The notes below the pieces were generated by a model. The model was given only the letters and a program-made list of their open reading frames with translations. It was not told the DNA's origin and ran no database searches. A DNA stretch of 64,000 nucleotides, from NCBI GenBank assembly GCA_965214295.1, contig OZ243944.1, forward strand, positions 806,001-870,000. Direction: 5' to 3'. The translations under genes were made by a program, and so were the position numbers. Below, piece by piece: positions 1 to 8,271 of the stretch (position 1 is its first letter; each line of letters opens with the position of its first letter). The stretch comes from JAJDUF01 sp965214295 (lineage in GTDB: Bacteria; Chloroflexota; UBA11872; UBA12225; JAJDUF01).

Positions 1-1473
1 GTTGTCCTCGTGCTTGGTCCAGTCGTCCTTGATCGCGTCCCACGCATCCGAGTATTCCTCGTACTTCAACATCCCGCAGAAGCTCGGATACTCGGTCAAG
101 GCGTTCTGCAGCGGCGCGCCGCTCGCGACGCTATCCACACCGGTAATGCTCTCGAAGTCCCTCTGGGCCACGTCGGAGTACGCCGTGTCGAGATACGGCG
201 CCACGATGTGCTGGTTCGACGGTGGCATCAGGCCGCCGTTCCTCGGATCCTTCAGCAGCCACGTGAAGAACGTCCAGGCTGCCTCTTGCTCCTCCGTCGT
301 AATCTCCTTGGCAACGTGCATGTTGTGTGGCCACACACGCCCGGAGATGTTCTTGCCGGGGAACAGCGTGTTGCCGTTCGTGTCCCAGCCAGAGAACGGC
401 AGCGTCGCCATGCCGGCCTCGACCCCAGTTGTTTGCGCGTCCCGCAGCACGTTGTGCGGACAGCAGGTGTAGTACATCGCGACCTTCCCCGCCGGGAAGC
501 CCTTGCCGATGCCACCAATCGCCTTCGAGAACTCCGAATCCATGATCAGCCGGTGCTTGTGCTTGAGATCCTGCCAGAACTGGTTGCCCTTGATGAACAG
601 CTCGTGATCCATGGTCGGCTTCACGGCCACGTCATCCCACGACGAGTGGCCGTACCAGGTACCCCGGTTCCAGTGGTAGCCGTGGCCGTTGCCCATCGCG
701 GCGGCATCCTCGCCCAAAGCCTGCTTCAGCTTCTGGAGCGTCTCCAGGTACGTCTCCATCGTCCACGTCTGGTCCTCAACGTCCGTCGGCGGGTGCGGCA
801 ACCCGGCCTTGTCGAAGAGGCCCTTGTTGTACGGGAACGAATCGGACGACTGGGACAACGGGAAACCGAACATGCGGCCGGCGTAGCTGTATTGCTCCAC
901 CGACCAGCGCAGGAAGGTCTCCGTGGGGACGACCTTCTCCCGCTTGAAGTGGTCGGTCAGCTCCAGGATGCTGCCACCGCGCGCCAGGTCCAGCCACACG
1001 CCCCAGTCGTTCTGGACCATGTGCGCGGGCACGCCAGCGGACGCGCGCACGATGAACGCCTCCTTGCGCGAGGTCGTGATCGGGCTGTGCTCGAATACGA
1101 TATGCGGGAATTCCTCGCCCATCCGCTCGTACATGCGGAAGTCCCAATCGTAGTTCACCGTGCCGGGGAAGTGCTTGTTGAGATAGGTGAGCTTCACCGG
1201 CGCCGCCTTCTGTACGACAACCTTCTCGACGACCTTCTCGACGGTGACGACCTTCTCCTGCACGACCACTTGCGTCTGCCCTGCTTGCCCGGCAGCCCCC
1301 GTCTGGCCGGCCGCGCCGGCCGCGCCGGTCGCACCACGTGCGCCCGCCGGACCCGCTGGACCCGCCGGCCCTTGGACGTAGCGGACTTCGATCTCACCAC
1401 AGGCAGCGGCGAGTAACCCCCCAATTGCCGCTGCCGCGCCTCCCAAATACCGTCTGCGGATTACACCTGCCAT
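1..1473 (-). CDS. ABC transporter sugar-binding lipoprotein with collagen-like linker (3' end outside window)
   Basis: The reading frame is open from an ATG at 1473 to the window edge (491 codons, C-terminus missing). AGGAGG lies 7 bases before the ATG. A basic N-terminus (VIRRRYLGG) and a hydrophobic stretch end in the lipobox LAAAC, so Cys25 should be lipidated. Residues about 35-67 are eleven Gly-X-Y triplets (GPAGPAGPAGARGAT...), followed by an EKVV-rich segment and then a type-1 extracellular solute-binding domain (FGFPLSQSSDSFPYNKGLFD, WTFFTWLLKDP). The family delivers sugars or other solutes to an ABC importer on the outer membrane face. The neighbouring GH4, Gfo/Idh and aldo/keto genes suggest a carbohydrate ligand. 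No permease or ATPase is in the window; they may lie further downstream. The collagen-like spacer is unusual in this family. Confidence 0.85.
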   Translation of the reverse strand, partial: MAGVIRRRYLGGAAAAIGGLLAAACGEIEVRYVQGPAGPAGPAGARGATGAAGAAGQTGAAGQAGQTQVVVQEKVVTVEKVVEKVVVQKAAPVKLTYLNKHFPGTVNYDWDFRMYERMGEEFPHIVFEHSPITTSRKEAFIVRASAGVPAHMVQNDWGVWLDLARGGSILELTDHFKREKVVPTETFLRWSVEQYSYAGRMFGFPLSQSSDSFPYNKGLFDKAGLPHPPTDVEDQTWTMETYLETLQKLKQALGEDAAAMGNGHGYHWNRGTWYGHSSWDDVAVKPTMDHELFIKGNQFWQDLKHKHRLIMDSEFSKAIGGIGKGFPAGKVAMYYTCCPHNVLRDAQTTGVEAGMATLPFSGWDTNGNTLFPGKNISGRVWPHNMHVAKEITTEEQEAAWTFFTWLLKDPRNGGLMPPSNQHIVAPYLDTAYSDVAQRDFESITGVDSVASGAPLQNALTEYPSFCGMLKYEEYSDAWDAIKDDWTKHEDN

Positions 1474-1493
1474 CGGCGTACCTCCTAGATACT

Positions 1494-1551
1494 CGCTCCC
1501 TGCAGGGAGCGGTGTGTGTGCTCGCCCAGTGTGACACGACGCCCGGCGAGC
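1494..1551. promoter_or_regulatory. Two inverted repeats upstream of the solute-binding protein
   Basis: A perfect 18-bp palindrome, CGCTCCCTGCAGGGAGCG (1494-1511), sits 20 bases before the solute-binding gene. It is followed by GCTCGCC (1520-1526) paired with GGCGAGC (1545-1551). They could be operators for a sugar-responsive repressor or leader hairpins. No -10/-35 pair was convincing. Confidence 0.35.
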
Positions 1552-1689
1552 GATCAGGCATCTCACCCTTGCTGCACTCCTCACAAGCTGCAAGGGTAAC
1601 GCGCATAGGATACAGTGCGGAGTAGGTTGCTGACAAGTAACGAGGCTGCACTAGGAAAAACGCCGACGCGGTGAGCACTGGCAGCGCGC

Positions 1690-2691
1690 CTAGGTCCAGC
1701 CCGGCGTGCGGATCGTGTCCGCAATCGCCACTGCCCGCTGCGTTTCCCCCTCCGACAGCGACGGCACCTCGACTGCGGCCGCGTTCCCTTCGATCTGCTC
1801 CCGATTCTTGGCGCCGGCAATCACGCACGACACGCCGGGCTGATCCAACACGAAGCGCAGCGCCGCCTGCGCCATCGTCCGCCCCGTCCCGGCCGCGAGG
1901 AAGTCGAGCTGCGGTAGCTTCTGCAGCGCATCCACCGCCTCCGGCAGTTGGAAGCGGTCATAGCGCACGTCATCCTCCGGCACAACCACCGCCCGCGCCC
2001 CGACGTACTTCCCGGTGAGCATCCCCTTGGCCAACGGCACCCGGATCAGCGTCCCGATCCGCTCCTCCCGACACCAGTCCAACAAGGCATCGGCCTCCCG
2101 CTCCAGCAGGTTGTAGCCGATCTGGAGCACGTCAATCGGGCCGAGCGTGCGGAGCTGCCGGATCGCCGCGTGGTCGTTGGTGGAAATACCATACCAGCGG
2201 ACCTTGCCCTGCTCGTGCAGCGTCGCCAGCGCCTCCATCACGGCCGGCATCGCCGGCGCGGCGGGGATCGCATGCAGCTGATACAGGTCTATGTAATCCA
2301 TCTGGAGGCGGCGCAAGCTGCCCTCACACGCCTCGATGATGCGTTGCCGCGCCGTGGCAGCAGTCAACGGGCTGCCGGCCGACCCCATATTGGGCGCCGG
2401 CCTCGTGAAGGGACTCACTTTCGTCGCCACAATCCAGCGGTTACGTCGCCCGGCCAGCGCCTTGCCGGTGATGATCTCGCTGTGACCGGCCCCGTAGGAC
2501 TCCGCCGTATCAATCAGGTTGACGCCCAGCTCTTCACCGCGGTGGATCAGCGCCACGGCCTCGCGGTCATCGGTACCCGTCCAGCCGAGCATGCGCCCGT
2601 CGGGCTGCTGGCGCATCCCGGAGAGCGGAAAGGCACCTAGCCCAATGGCCGAGACCCGTAAGCCGGTCGCGCCGAACGTGCGATATTCCAT
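1690..2691 (-). CDS. Aldo/keto reductase
   Basis: A 333-residue (alpha/beta)8 NAD(P)H-dependent oxidoreductase of the aldo/keto reductase superfamily. The catalytic tetrad is visible: Asp and Tyr in IDTAESYG, Lys in VATKVSP, His in YQLHAI. The C-terminal nucleotide-binding segment (CVIAGAKNREQIEGN) matches the family. The ATG at 2691 is chosen over an upstream in-frame start because the protein then begins MEYRTFGATGLRVS, the usual start, with AGGAGG 7 bases upstream. It is transcribed in the same direction as the flanking sugar genes. The substrate is probably a sugar or sugar-derived aldehyde or ketone, by context only. Confidence 0.88.
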   Translation of the reverse strand: MEYRTFGATGLRVSAIGLGAFPLSGMRQQPDGRMLGWTGTDDREAVALIHRGEELGVNLIDTAESYGAGHSEIITGKALAGRRNRWIVATKVSPFTRPAPNMGSAGSPLTAATARQRIIEACEGSLRRLQMDYIDLYQLHAIPAAPAMPAVMEALATLHEQGKVRWYGISTNDHAAIRQLRTLGPIDVLQIGYNLLEREADALLDWCREERIGTLIRVPLAKGMLTGKYVGARAVVVPEDDVRYDRFQLPEAVDALQKLPQLDFLAAGTGRTMAQAALRFVLDQPGVSCVIAGAKNREQIEGNAAAVEVPSLSEGETQRAVAIADTIRTPGWT

Positions 2692-2935
2692 CACCAACCT
2701 CCTTGCCCTCGCTCCCATCATTGCGGCGCCGCCCACAATCTCCCCCCGCCGCAGCGCGGGGCCTCTAGGCTGACAGGGGTAGATTTTTGTGTAGGGGCGC
2801 GATTCATCGCGCCCAGATATTCGTCATTCCCCCGCCAGGAGACCTTTGCGTAACCCCTCATTCCCGCGCCAGCGGGAATCCATCCTGCTCATCCTTGCAT
2901 CCTGCAAATCCTGATTCTGACAAAATCGCCCCAGT

Positions 2936-3715
2936 CTAGCCCGCCCACACCCCCTCGAACAGCCGGGTGAAGTCTCCAAACGGTACGGTGTTGTCCATAT
3001 TCTGGCACTCCAAGGCCAGCGGTGACGTGCTGCGGTCGGTGTACGTCCACCGCGGCGGGGAGGTGAAGTGCCAGCGCCGCAGGGAACGGTAATACGGCGC
3101 CAGCAAAGCGTCGGTCCGGGCGTTGCGCGAGCCGCTCGGATAGGCGAAGTGCGCCGGCACGACGCCCAGCGCCTCCCGATACATGGCATGGGAGCGCTCT
3201 ATTTCGGCTACTACCTCGGCGTCACCCGCCACCGCCTGCACTTCGGCCAGCCGCGGATGCGTAGCGGTGTGGGCGCCGATCTCCCACCCGTCGGCCAGCA
3301 GCTCTGCCGCGTGCTGCCATGTCAGGCCGGGCTTGGCGACCGCGCCCTCGGTCGAGGTGGCCACCGCCACCGGCTGCCCCTCCGTGGCCGCCGCCAGGGT
3401 GCTAATCAGGTAGCAGGTAGCCGTCAGTCCGTACTCGCGGAGGATCGGCCAGGCCACCGTGTAGGTATCCAGCCAGCCGTTGTCGAAGTGGAGCACGGCA
3501 GCCCGCCGAGGGATACTGACGCCCTGCTCCAGCCAATCCACCAGGCGCGTCGTGGAGATCACCTCCCAGCCCTCGGCGACCAGGTAGTCGAGCTGCCGCC
3601 GCAGCACCGTCGCCCCGATCACCCCGGTGGCCCGCTCCCCCGACGGCGCTCGCAGCTCCCGCTGGTCATCGCGGTGTACGTGATGGTAGACGAGTATCGG
3701 CACCCGCTGCTTCAT
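2936..3715 (-). CDS. Polysaccharide deacetylase-like (NodB) protein
   Basis: A 259-residue NodB-homology protein. Motif 1 reads HFDNGWLDTY where the family has TFDDG, so the second Asp, normally a metal ligand, is Asn. Motif 2 is intact as GAHTATHPRL (His-x3-His), and FAYPSG matches motif 3. The N-terminus PILVYHHVH is typical of carbohydrate esterase family 4. It has no signal peptide. The ATG at 3715 is preferred over a GTG at 3724 because GGAGG lies 8 bases upstream of the ATG. It lies 30 bases after the GH4 gene on the same strand, so the two are probably co-transcribed. The Asn substitution leaves catalytic activity uncertain. Confidence 0.8.
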   Translation of the reverse strand: MKQRVPILVYHHVHRDDQRELRAPSGERATGVIGATVLRRQLDYLVAEGWEVISTTRLVDWLEQGVSIPRRAAVLHFDNGWLDTYTVAWPILREYGLTATCYLISTLAAATEGQPVAVATSTEGAVAKPGLTWQHAAELLADGWEIGAHTATHPRLAEVQAVAGDAEVVAEIERSHAMYREALGVVPAHFAYPSGSRNARTDALLAPYYRSLRRWHFTSPPRWTYTDRSTSPLALECQNMDNTVPFGDFTRLFEGVWAG

Positions 3716-3745
3716 CCCGCTCACCTCCCCATTGCCCTCTCGGTC

Positions 3746-5077
3746 CTACAGCCGCAGATAGTTGGCCGAGGCTGCGAACAGCTCGTCCGTCATCCGCCGC
3801 GCCTCGTCCAGGCTACACTGCGTCGTCGTCAGCGGATCGAGCGCAATGGCCTGATACACCGCCTCGCGGTCCCGGTTCAAGATCGCAGCGACCGCCAGTT
3901 CCTGCACGTTGACGTTTGTCCGATTGATCCCCGCACACTGCGCCGGCAGATCACCGATAGCACAGGGATGCAAGCCGGCACTATCCGCCAGGATCGGCAC
4001 CTCCACGTTGCAGCCGGCCGGCAGGTTGGAAATCAGCCCCTCGTTGGGCACATTGCCATTGAACCGAAAAGGCGTGTTCGTTTCGATGGCGTGTAGGATG
4101 AAAGAGCAGTATTCGTGCGTGCGCTGGAACGGCAGCGGCTCGGTGCTGCGAAGCTCCTCCCGAATCTCGTCGAAGTGCTCCGCTCGGCGCGCGGCGTCAC
4201 CGCCAGGCACTTCCACCGCCTTGCTGCCGCCACCGGCCGTCCGGGCCGCGCCGGCACCGGGCGGCCCAAAGCGTTCGCGTAGCTCGGCGGTGCGCCGAAA
4301 CCAAGGCGTGTACTCGGACATGTGCCGGCTCGACTCGGTGACAAAATACGCGAAGTGCCGCAGCACCTCGAAACGCACCCGGTCCTGGGCATAAACCGCC
4401 GCGTCCTCCAGCTTCTCCCGCAGCAACGGGTACAGGTCCTCGCCCCGATAGGTGCCGCGCCGCAGTTGCAGAAACCAGGCCTGATGATTGATCCCGGCCA
4501 CCCAATAGGCCAGGTCTTCATACGGCAGGCCCATGTACCGCGCCAGCTGCCCGGCCGTGCCTTGGACGCTGTGACACAGCCCAACTGCCGGGATACTCGT
4601 CGCCTCGCCAATCGTCCACATGTTGATGTTCATCGGGTTGGTGTAGTTCAGTAGGAGCGCCTGCGGGCACAGCGCCTCCATGTCGCGGGCAATATCCACC
4701 AGGACCGGCGTGGTCCGCAGCGCGCGGAAGACGCCGCCCGGACCAATCGTGTCGGCCACGGTTTGGTAGACACCGTACTGCTGCGGAATCGCGACGTCGC
4801 GCTCCCGCAGTTCCCGACCGCCAACGTCAATCGAGGTGATAACGTAGTCGGCCCCGTCGAGTGCCCGCTGGCGATCCTCGGTGACTTCGATCTGCGTGGG
4901 CAGGCGTTGCTCCCGGATCATGCGCTGCGCGAGCTGCCCCATGACGTTGAGGCTCTCGGCGTCAATGTCCATCAGGGCGATGGTGCCGGCAGCCAGCTCC
5001 GGCCACGATAGGATGTCTATGGTGAGACGCCGGGCAAAGACGACGCTGCCGGCGCCGATGAGCGCAATCTTGGGCAT
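3746..5077 (-). CDS. GH4 family alpha-glycosidase (alpha-galactosidase/alpha-glucosidase type)
   Basis: A 443-residue protein of glycoside hydrolase family 4, which uses NAD+ and a divalent metal for an oxidation-elimination mechanism. Visible marks are the Rossmann start KIALIGAGSVVFARRL, NYTNPMNINMW, the metal-site Cys-His motif GLCHSVQGT, and GINHQAW. The CHSV form is typical of alpha-galactosidase and alpha-glucosidase members. AGGAGGAGAGC precedes the ATG. A Gly/Ala-rich stretch near residues 275-300 (PPGAGAARTAGGG) looks like an extra loop compared with usual family members. It probably cleaves imported oligosaccharides in the cytoplasm. Confidence 0.85.
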   Translation of the reverse strand: MPKIALIGAGSVVFARRLTIDILSWPELAAGTIALMDIDAESLNVMGQLAQRMIREQRLPTQIEVTEDRQRALDGADYVITSIDVGGRELRERDVAIPQQYGVYQTVADTIGPGGVFRALRTTPVLVDIARDMEALCPQALLLNYTNPMNINMWTIGEATSIPAVGLCHSVQGTAGQLARYMGLPYEDLAYWVAGINHQAWFLQLRRGTYRGEDLYPLLREKLEDAAVYAQDRVRFEVLRHFAYFVTESSRHMSEYTPWFRRTAELRERFGPPGAGAARTAGGGSKAVEVPGGDAARRAEHFDEIREELRSTEPLPFQRTHEYCSFILHAIETNTPFRFNGNVPNEGLISNLPAGCNVEVPILADSAGLHPCAIGDLPAQCAGINRTNVNVQELAVAAILNRDREAVYQAIALDPLTTTQCSLDEARRMTDELFAASANYLRL

Positions 5078-5088
5078 GCTCTCCTCCT

Positions 5089-5390
5089 GAGACCTTTGCA
5101 GACTGAGACCTTTGCAGTAATCGCCATTCCTATGAAAACAATCCCTATTCCGTCATTCCCGCTCCAGGAGATCTCTACATACCTCGTCATTCCCGCGAAA
5201 GCGGGAATCTAAAAACCGGTCCTCCCAGGTTGGTGAGGTGGAGTCACCGCCACCACCGCGCGCTGTCTTGGAGGTTACGCAAAGGTCTCCGCCAGCGGGC
5301 ATCCAAAACAACCGCCCCCCAGATTGGCGAGAGTGGTGCCACGGCCACCGTGGCACTCCATCCGGGTAAGCATACAAAGCTCTCCTCCGG
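5089..5390. mobile_element. Composite MITE-like repeat (GAGACCTTTGCA family)
   Basis: The gap between the ceramidase-like and GH4 genes is filled by repeats. GAGACCTTTGCA occurs twice at 5089-5117. A copy of the short palindrome (TCATTCCCGCG...GCGGGAATC) follows, and the unit closes with the inverted end TTACGCAAAGGTCTCC at 5275-5290. A second, diverged half-unit continues to about 5385. The same terminal inverted repeats recur at 11.2, 18.0, 33.1, 35.9 and 36.7 kb. No transposase is encoded. Confidence 0.6.
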
Positions 5391-5398
5391 CTGAACCG

Positions 5399-6838
5399 CT
5401 ACGCCTCCGCCGGGCCAAGCTCCTCGGCCACCTCCAAGGCCCCCTTGACCAGCGCCGGCTCGACCTCCGAGCCGAACGATCCCGGCCGCAGATATTCGTA
5501 GAACGAAGTCGCCGGCTCGTAGCCGCCCTCGGTGATGATGCTGGCAGAGCACAGATAGCCTACGTACCCGTTGGCGTAGCCTACCGCCAGCGTCATATCA
5601 CCCCGCGCCGGGTCGGCCAGCCCGCGCTCGACCAGCCCACGTTCAATCGAAAGACCGATCTCCAGCGTCGTTTCACCGGGCAAGGCTACGAGCCAGTGCC
5701 GCCCCACGCGCAGCACCTGCACCTCTGCCATCTCGGCCTCCGGCAGTTGCTCACCGCGACCCAGGCGGTCCAACAGCGTTTCCGCCCAGAACCCCTTCGG
5801 CCCGGACAGGGCCGCCCGCAGTTCGGCCGCGTCGGGGACGTGGCTGTACGGTAGACATACCGGCCGCCGCCCCATGGCGATGGTGCTCACCGGCGCCGTG
5901 GCGATGCGCTCGGCGACCTGCACGACCTCGCTACCGAGCATCCGGCCCAACACGGTCAGCTCGTGTTGCGTACCGGAGCGGAAGCCGCCATCGGGCGCAA
6001 GTAGGTGAGGCCGCAGATTGCCGAAGCACCCCGGCAGGAACATCGCCGGCGGGCCGGTGCCCCCTCCGTTGGCGCCATACATAGCTGCCGCCACCCGCCG
6101 CGCCGCCGCCGGATACTCGCCACTGTAGAGATAGCTCTCGTCGCGCAGCACGCCGGGGTGGGTCGCGTAGGAAAACAGGATAGCGACCGGATCCGCCTGT
6201 GGTAACGGCGCGCCGCCGAGCATGCCCGGTGCCGCCGGCGCGTCCGCCGGGTCCAGCCGCAGCACCCGCACGCGCCGATCTGCCAGCCCCACCGGATTGG
6301 CACGCATCACTGTGCCCGCAGCGGTACGCACCCGCCGGTTGACGGTGAAGTTGACCTCGCCGGTGCCGACGCCCAGCGTGACCGGCGCCAGCCGCCCGCT
6401 CGCCGCGATGATCGCCTCCGCAATGGTCCGCTCCATCCAGGCCAGGTACTCGCCGTCAACCCGCTCGGCAGCAAAGGGAGTTACCAGCGGCGCCGAGTGC
6501 GAATGCGAGTAGGTAATCATGATGTTCTCGCCGGGCACGCCACTGGCCTGCGCCGCGACCCGTATCCGCTCGGCCGATTCCGCTTCCAGGCCGCACAAGT
6601 CCGCGGCGACGATGGCCGCGCGTGTGCTCCCATCGTCCAGGACGAGCGCCTGCGCCTCCACCTCGTCGAGCGTGCCCGTAGCCGGCCCCTGCCGCGCGCC
6701 GTAACCTTCCAGCGAGAGGGGACGGTCCGGCGTGATCGTCACCGGCGCGATGCCGGCCTGTAGCTGTGCCGTGCCAGGTCTGCTCCACATACCTCCATTT
6801 GATTGTGCAGACCTGGCAGCGTCAGTTCCGTCTGCCAT
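5399..6838 (-). CDS. Neutral/alkaline ceramidase-like hydrolase
   Basis: A 479-residue protein resembling the N-terminal catalytic domain of neutral/alkaline non-lysosomal ceramidases. It has the metal-site motif YSHSHSAP, IVAADLCGLE, FSYATHPGVL and MFLPGCFGNLRPH. Bacterial members are often annotated only as alkaline-ceramidase domain proteins and sit in sugar clusters, so ceramide need not be the substrate. The ATG at 6838 has GGGAGG 7 bases upstream. Residues about 6-23 (DAARSAQSNGG...) are encoded by the palindromic element at 6771-6823, and the family-like sequence begins after it (GIAPVTITPDRPLSLEGYG). No signal peptide is seen. Confidence 0.8.
   Translation of the reverse strand: MADGTDAARSAQSNGGMWSRPGTAQLQAGIAPVTITPDRPLSLEGYGARQGPATGTLDEVEAQALVLDDGSTRAAIVAADLCGLEAESAERIRVAAQASGVPGENIMITYSHSHSAPLVTPFAAERVDGEYLAWMERTIAEAIIAASGRLAPVTLGVGTGEVNFTVNRRVRTAAGTVMRANPVGLADRRVRVLRLDPADAPAAPGMLGGAPLPQADPVAILFSYATHPGVLRDESYLYSGEYPAAARRVAAAMYGANGGGTGPPAMFLPGCFGNLRPHLLAPDGGFRSGTQHELTVLGRMLGSEVVQVAERIATAPVSTIAMGRRPVCLPYSHVPDAAELRAALSGPKGFWAETLLDRLGRGEQLPEAEMAEVQVLRVGRHWLVALPGETTLEIGLSIERGLVERGLADPARGDMTLAVGYANGYVGYLCSASIITEGGYEPATSFYEYLRPGSFGSEVEPALVKGALEVAEELGPAEA
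6771..6823. repeat. Coding palindromic element, copy 1 (in ceramidase-like gene)
   Basis: Inverted arms GCCAGGTCTGC (6773-6783) and GCAGACCTGGC (6807-6817) flank a 23-base centre. In the gene it is read in frame near the N-terminus. It belongs to the family also found at 19.1, 24.1, 28.1, 33.4, 37.6, 42.8, 47.3, 49.9 and 53.5 kb. Confidence 0.8.
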
Positions 6839-6893
6839 GCTGTTCCTCCCGTCATCGGCGCGACCCGCGGGCTGCCTCTCCTCCGTCAACCCT

Positions 6894-7050
6894 CCTCACA
6901 AGGGTAGGTTTTTTGTGCCTGGGCGCGATGAATCATGCCCAGGCACTCGCCATTCCCCCGCAAGTGGGAATCTATACCCCCTCTCCACATGTGGAGAGGG
7001 GCCCGGGGTGAGGACCATCCTGATGCAGACAAAAACCTACCCTTGTGAGG
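6894..7050. mobile_element. MITE-like element with CCTCACAAGGGTAGGTTTTT ends and 8-bp target duplication
   Basis: A 157-bp element bounded by near-perfect inverted repeats, CCTCACAAGGGTAGGTTTTT at the left and its complement at the right. The direct repeat TCAACCCT (6886-6893 and 7051-7058) flanks it, as expected of a target-site duplication. Inside are a GGGCGCGATGAATC palindrome and the CCCCTCTCCAC hairpin repeat. It has no coding capacity, so any movement would need a transposase in trans. Confidence 0.65.
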
Positions 7051-7062
7051 TCAACCCTCCCC

Positions 7063-8226
7063 CTACCGACGCCCTGCAGTCCGTCTCTTGGCTTTGGGAC
7101 GTCTCGGTTTGAGGTACAGGCAGTCCATTCTGGCGACCTCGAACGCCGTCTTCCCCCGCCTGTTCTTGATCGTCGTGTCGGTACCGAGCGCGATAAGCTG
7201 CTCGGCGGCCGCGGCGCATCCCCCGTAGGTGGCGAGGTGGAGCGGTGTACGCCCCTTGTTGTCCTGCGCGTTGACGTTGGCGCCGTTTTGTACCAGCAGC
7301 GCGATGACCTGTTCGATGGGCGGGAATGTCCAATCGGCCGGCGCGGTGCCGTGCGGCTCGGCGGCCTTGTGGAGCGGCGTCTTCTTGCCGGAGTTGAGCG
7401 CCCCGACGTCCGCGCCGCCGGTCAGCAGCACCTCGGCGCAGGTTACGGCGCCGGCCGCCGCGGCCCAATGCAGCGGCGTCGTCCGGTCGGAGTGCCGCGC
7501 ACCCACGGCGGTCGGCTCCTCCGCCAACAAGGCCCGCAGCCGTTTCCCGTCGTCGAGGGCGCAGGCCGAAAAGATGTCGTAGTACGCCCCGTGCGCGAGC
7601 AGTATCTTGGCAACCTCACGTCGCCGGCCCCGCCAGAGTCCCGCCTGCGCGGCCCGCTGGAGCGCCGTATCGGCGTTTCCGTTCAGCCGGGCATCAATGA
7701 CCTTGGCTGCCCCATGCTTGAGCAGCAGCTCGGTCAGCGCCGGGTGGCCGAACATGGCCGTGATGTGCAGCAGTGACCGGTGGCCGGAAGTCAGGCCGTT
7801 GTGTGGCGGCTCGATACCGACCTGGGCAGCATCGGCCAGGCCGGCCTCGAAGATGATGCGAAACCTTTCGATCCCACCCTGCCCGTGCGCCGTGCTCCAC
7901 GCCGCTTCATGCACCGGGCTGAAGCTGTCCTTCGGGTACTCGAACCGGGCACCGTTCTCAACCAAGAACCCGACCACCTCGGCGCTCACCTCGTCCGGCT
8001 CCCTAGAGCGGATCGCGGTGGACAGGGCCGCCGCGCCGGCCCTCTCGATGATGGAGGGATGGTCGACCAGCAGGGCTTTGAGCCGTTCGAGGTCCTGCCC
8101 CCAGTTTCCCTCCTCGTCCAGCACCGTCGCCTCGACGAACTCCTGCTCTGGCGCTGTCAGCTCCGACCGCGGCCGCCGGCACCAGTCCAATTTGTCGAAT
8201 ACGTCCCAAACCCAGGCCGGACTCAT
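7063..8226 (-). CDS. Ankyrin repeat protein
   Basis: A 387-residue protein, cytoplasmic as no signal or membrane segment is visible. The C-terminal two-thirds holds at least four ankyrin repeats, clearest at RTTPLHWAAAAGAVTCAEVL, KKTPLHKAAEP and GRTPLHLATYGGCAAAAEQL. Ankyrin repeats bind other proteins. The N-terminal 80 residues are a separate helical region of unknown role. The GGAAGG ribosome site is about 10 bases before the ATG. The stop lies just after the target duplication of the MITE at 6894-7050, so the insertion sits at the gene's 3' edge. The partner is unknown. Confidence 0.85.
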   Translation of the reverse strand: MSPAWVWDVFDKLDWCRRPRSELTAPEQEFVEATVLDEEGNWGQDLERLKALLVDHPSIIERAGAAALSTAIRSREPDEVSAEVVGFLVENGARFEYPKDSFSPVHEAAWSTAHGQGGIERFRIIFEAGLADAAQVGIEPPHNGLTSGHRSLLHITAMFGHPALTELLLKHGAAKVIDARLNGNADTALQRAAQAGLWRGRRREVAKILLAHGAYYDIFSACALDDGKRLRALLAEEPTAVGARHSDRTTPLHWAAAAGAVTCAEVLLTGGADVGALNSGKKTPLHKAAEPHGTAPADWTFPPIEQVIALLVQNGANVNAQDNKGRTPLHLATYGGCAAAAEQLIALGTDTTIKNRRGKTAFEVARMDCLYLKPRRPKAKRRTAGRR

Positions 8227-8271
8227 CTGTCACGTCATCCTTCCCGGCGGTCCGCGACCGACCGGTCCTGC

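Noticed and set aside
10..1416. Long plus-strand frame opposite the solute-binding protein
   Set aside because: It is antisense to a clearly coding frame and shows only His/Arg-rich low-complexity sequence typical of GC-rich mirror frames.
4200..4270. Another coding palindrome in the GH4 gene
   Set aside because: The Gly/Ala-rich insert has no paired GACGCGCCAG/CTGGCG arms, so it does not belong to the family.
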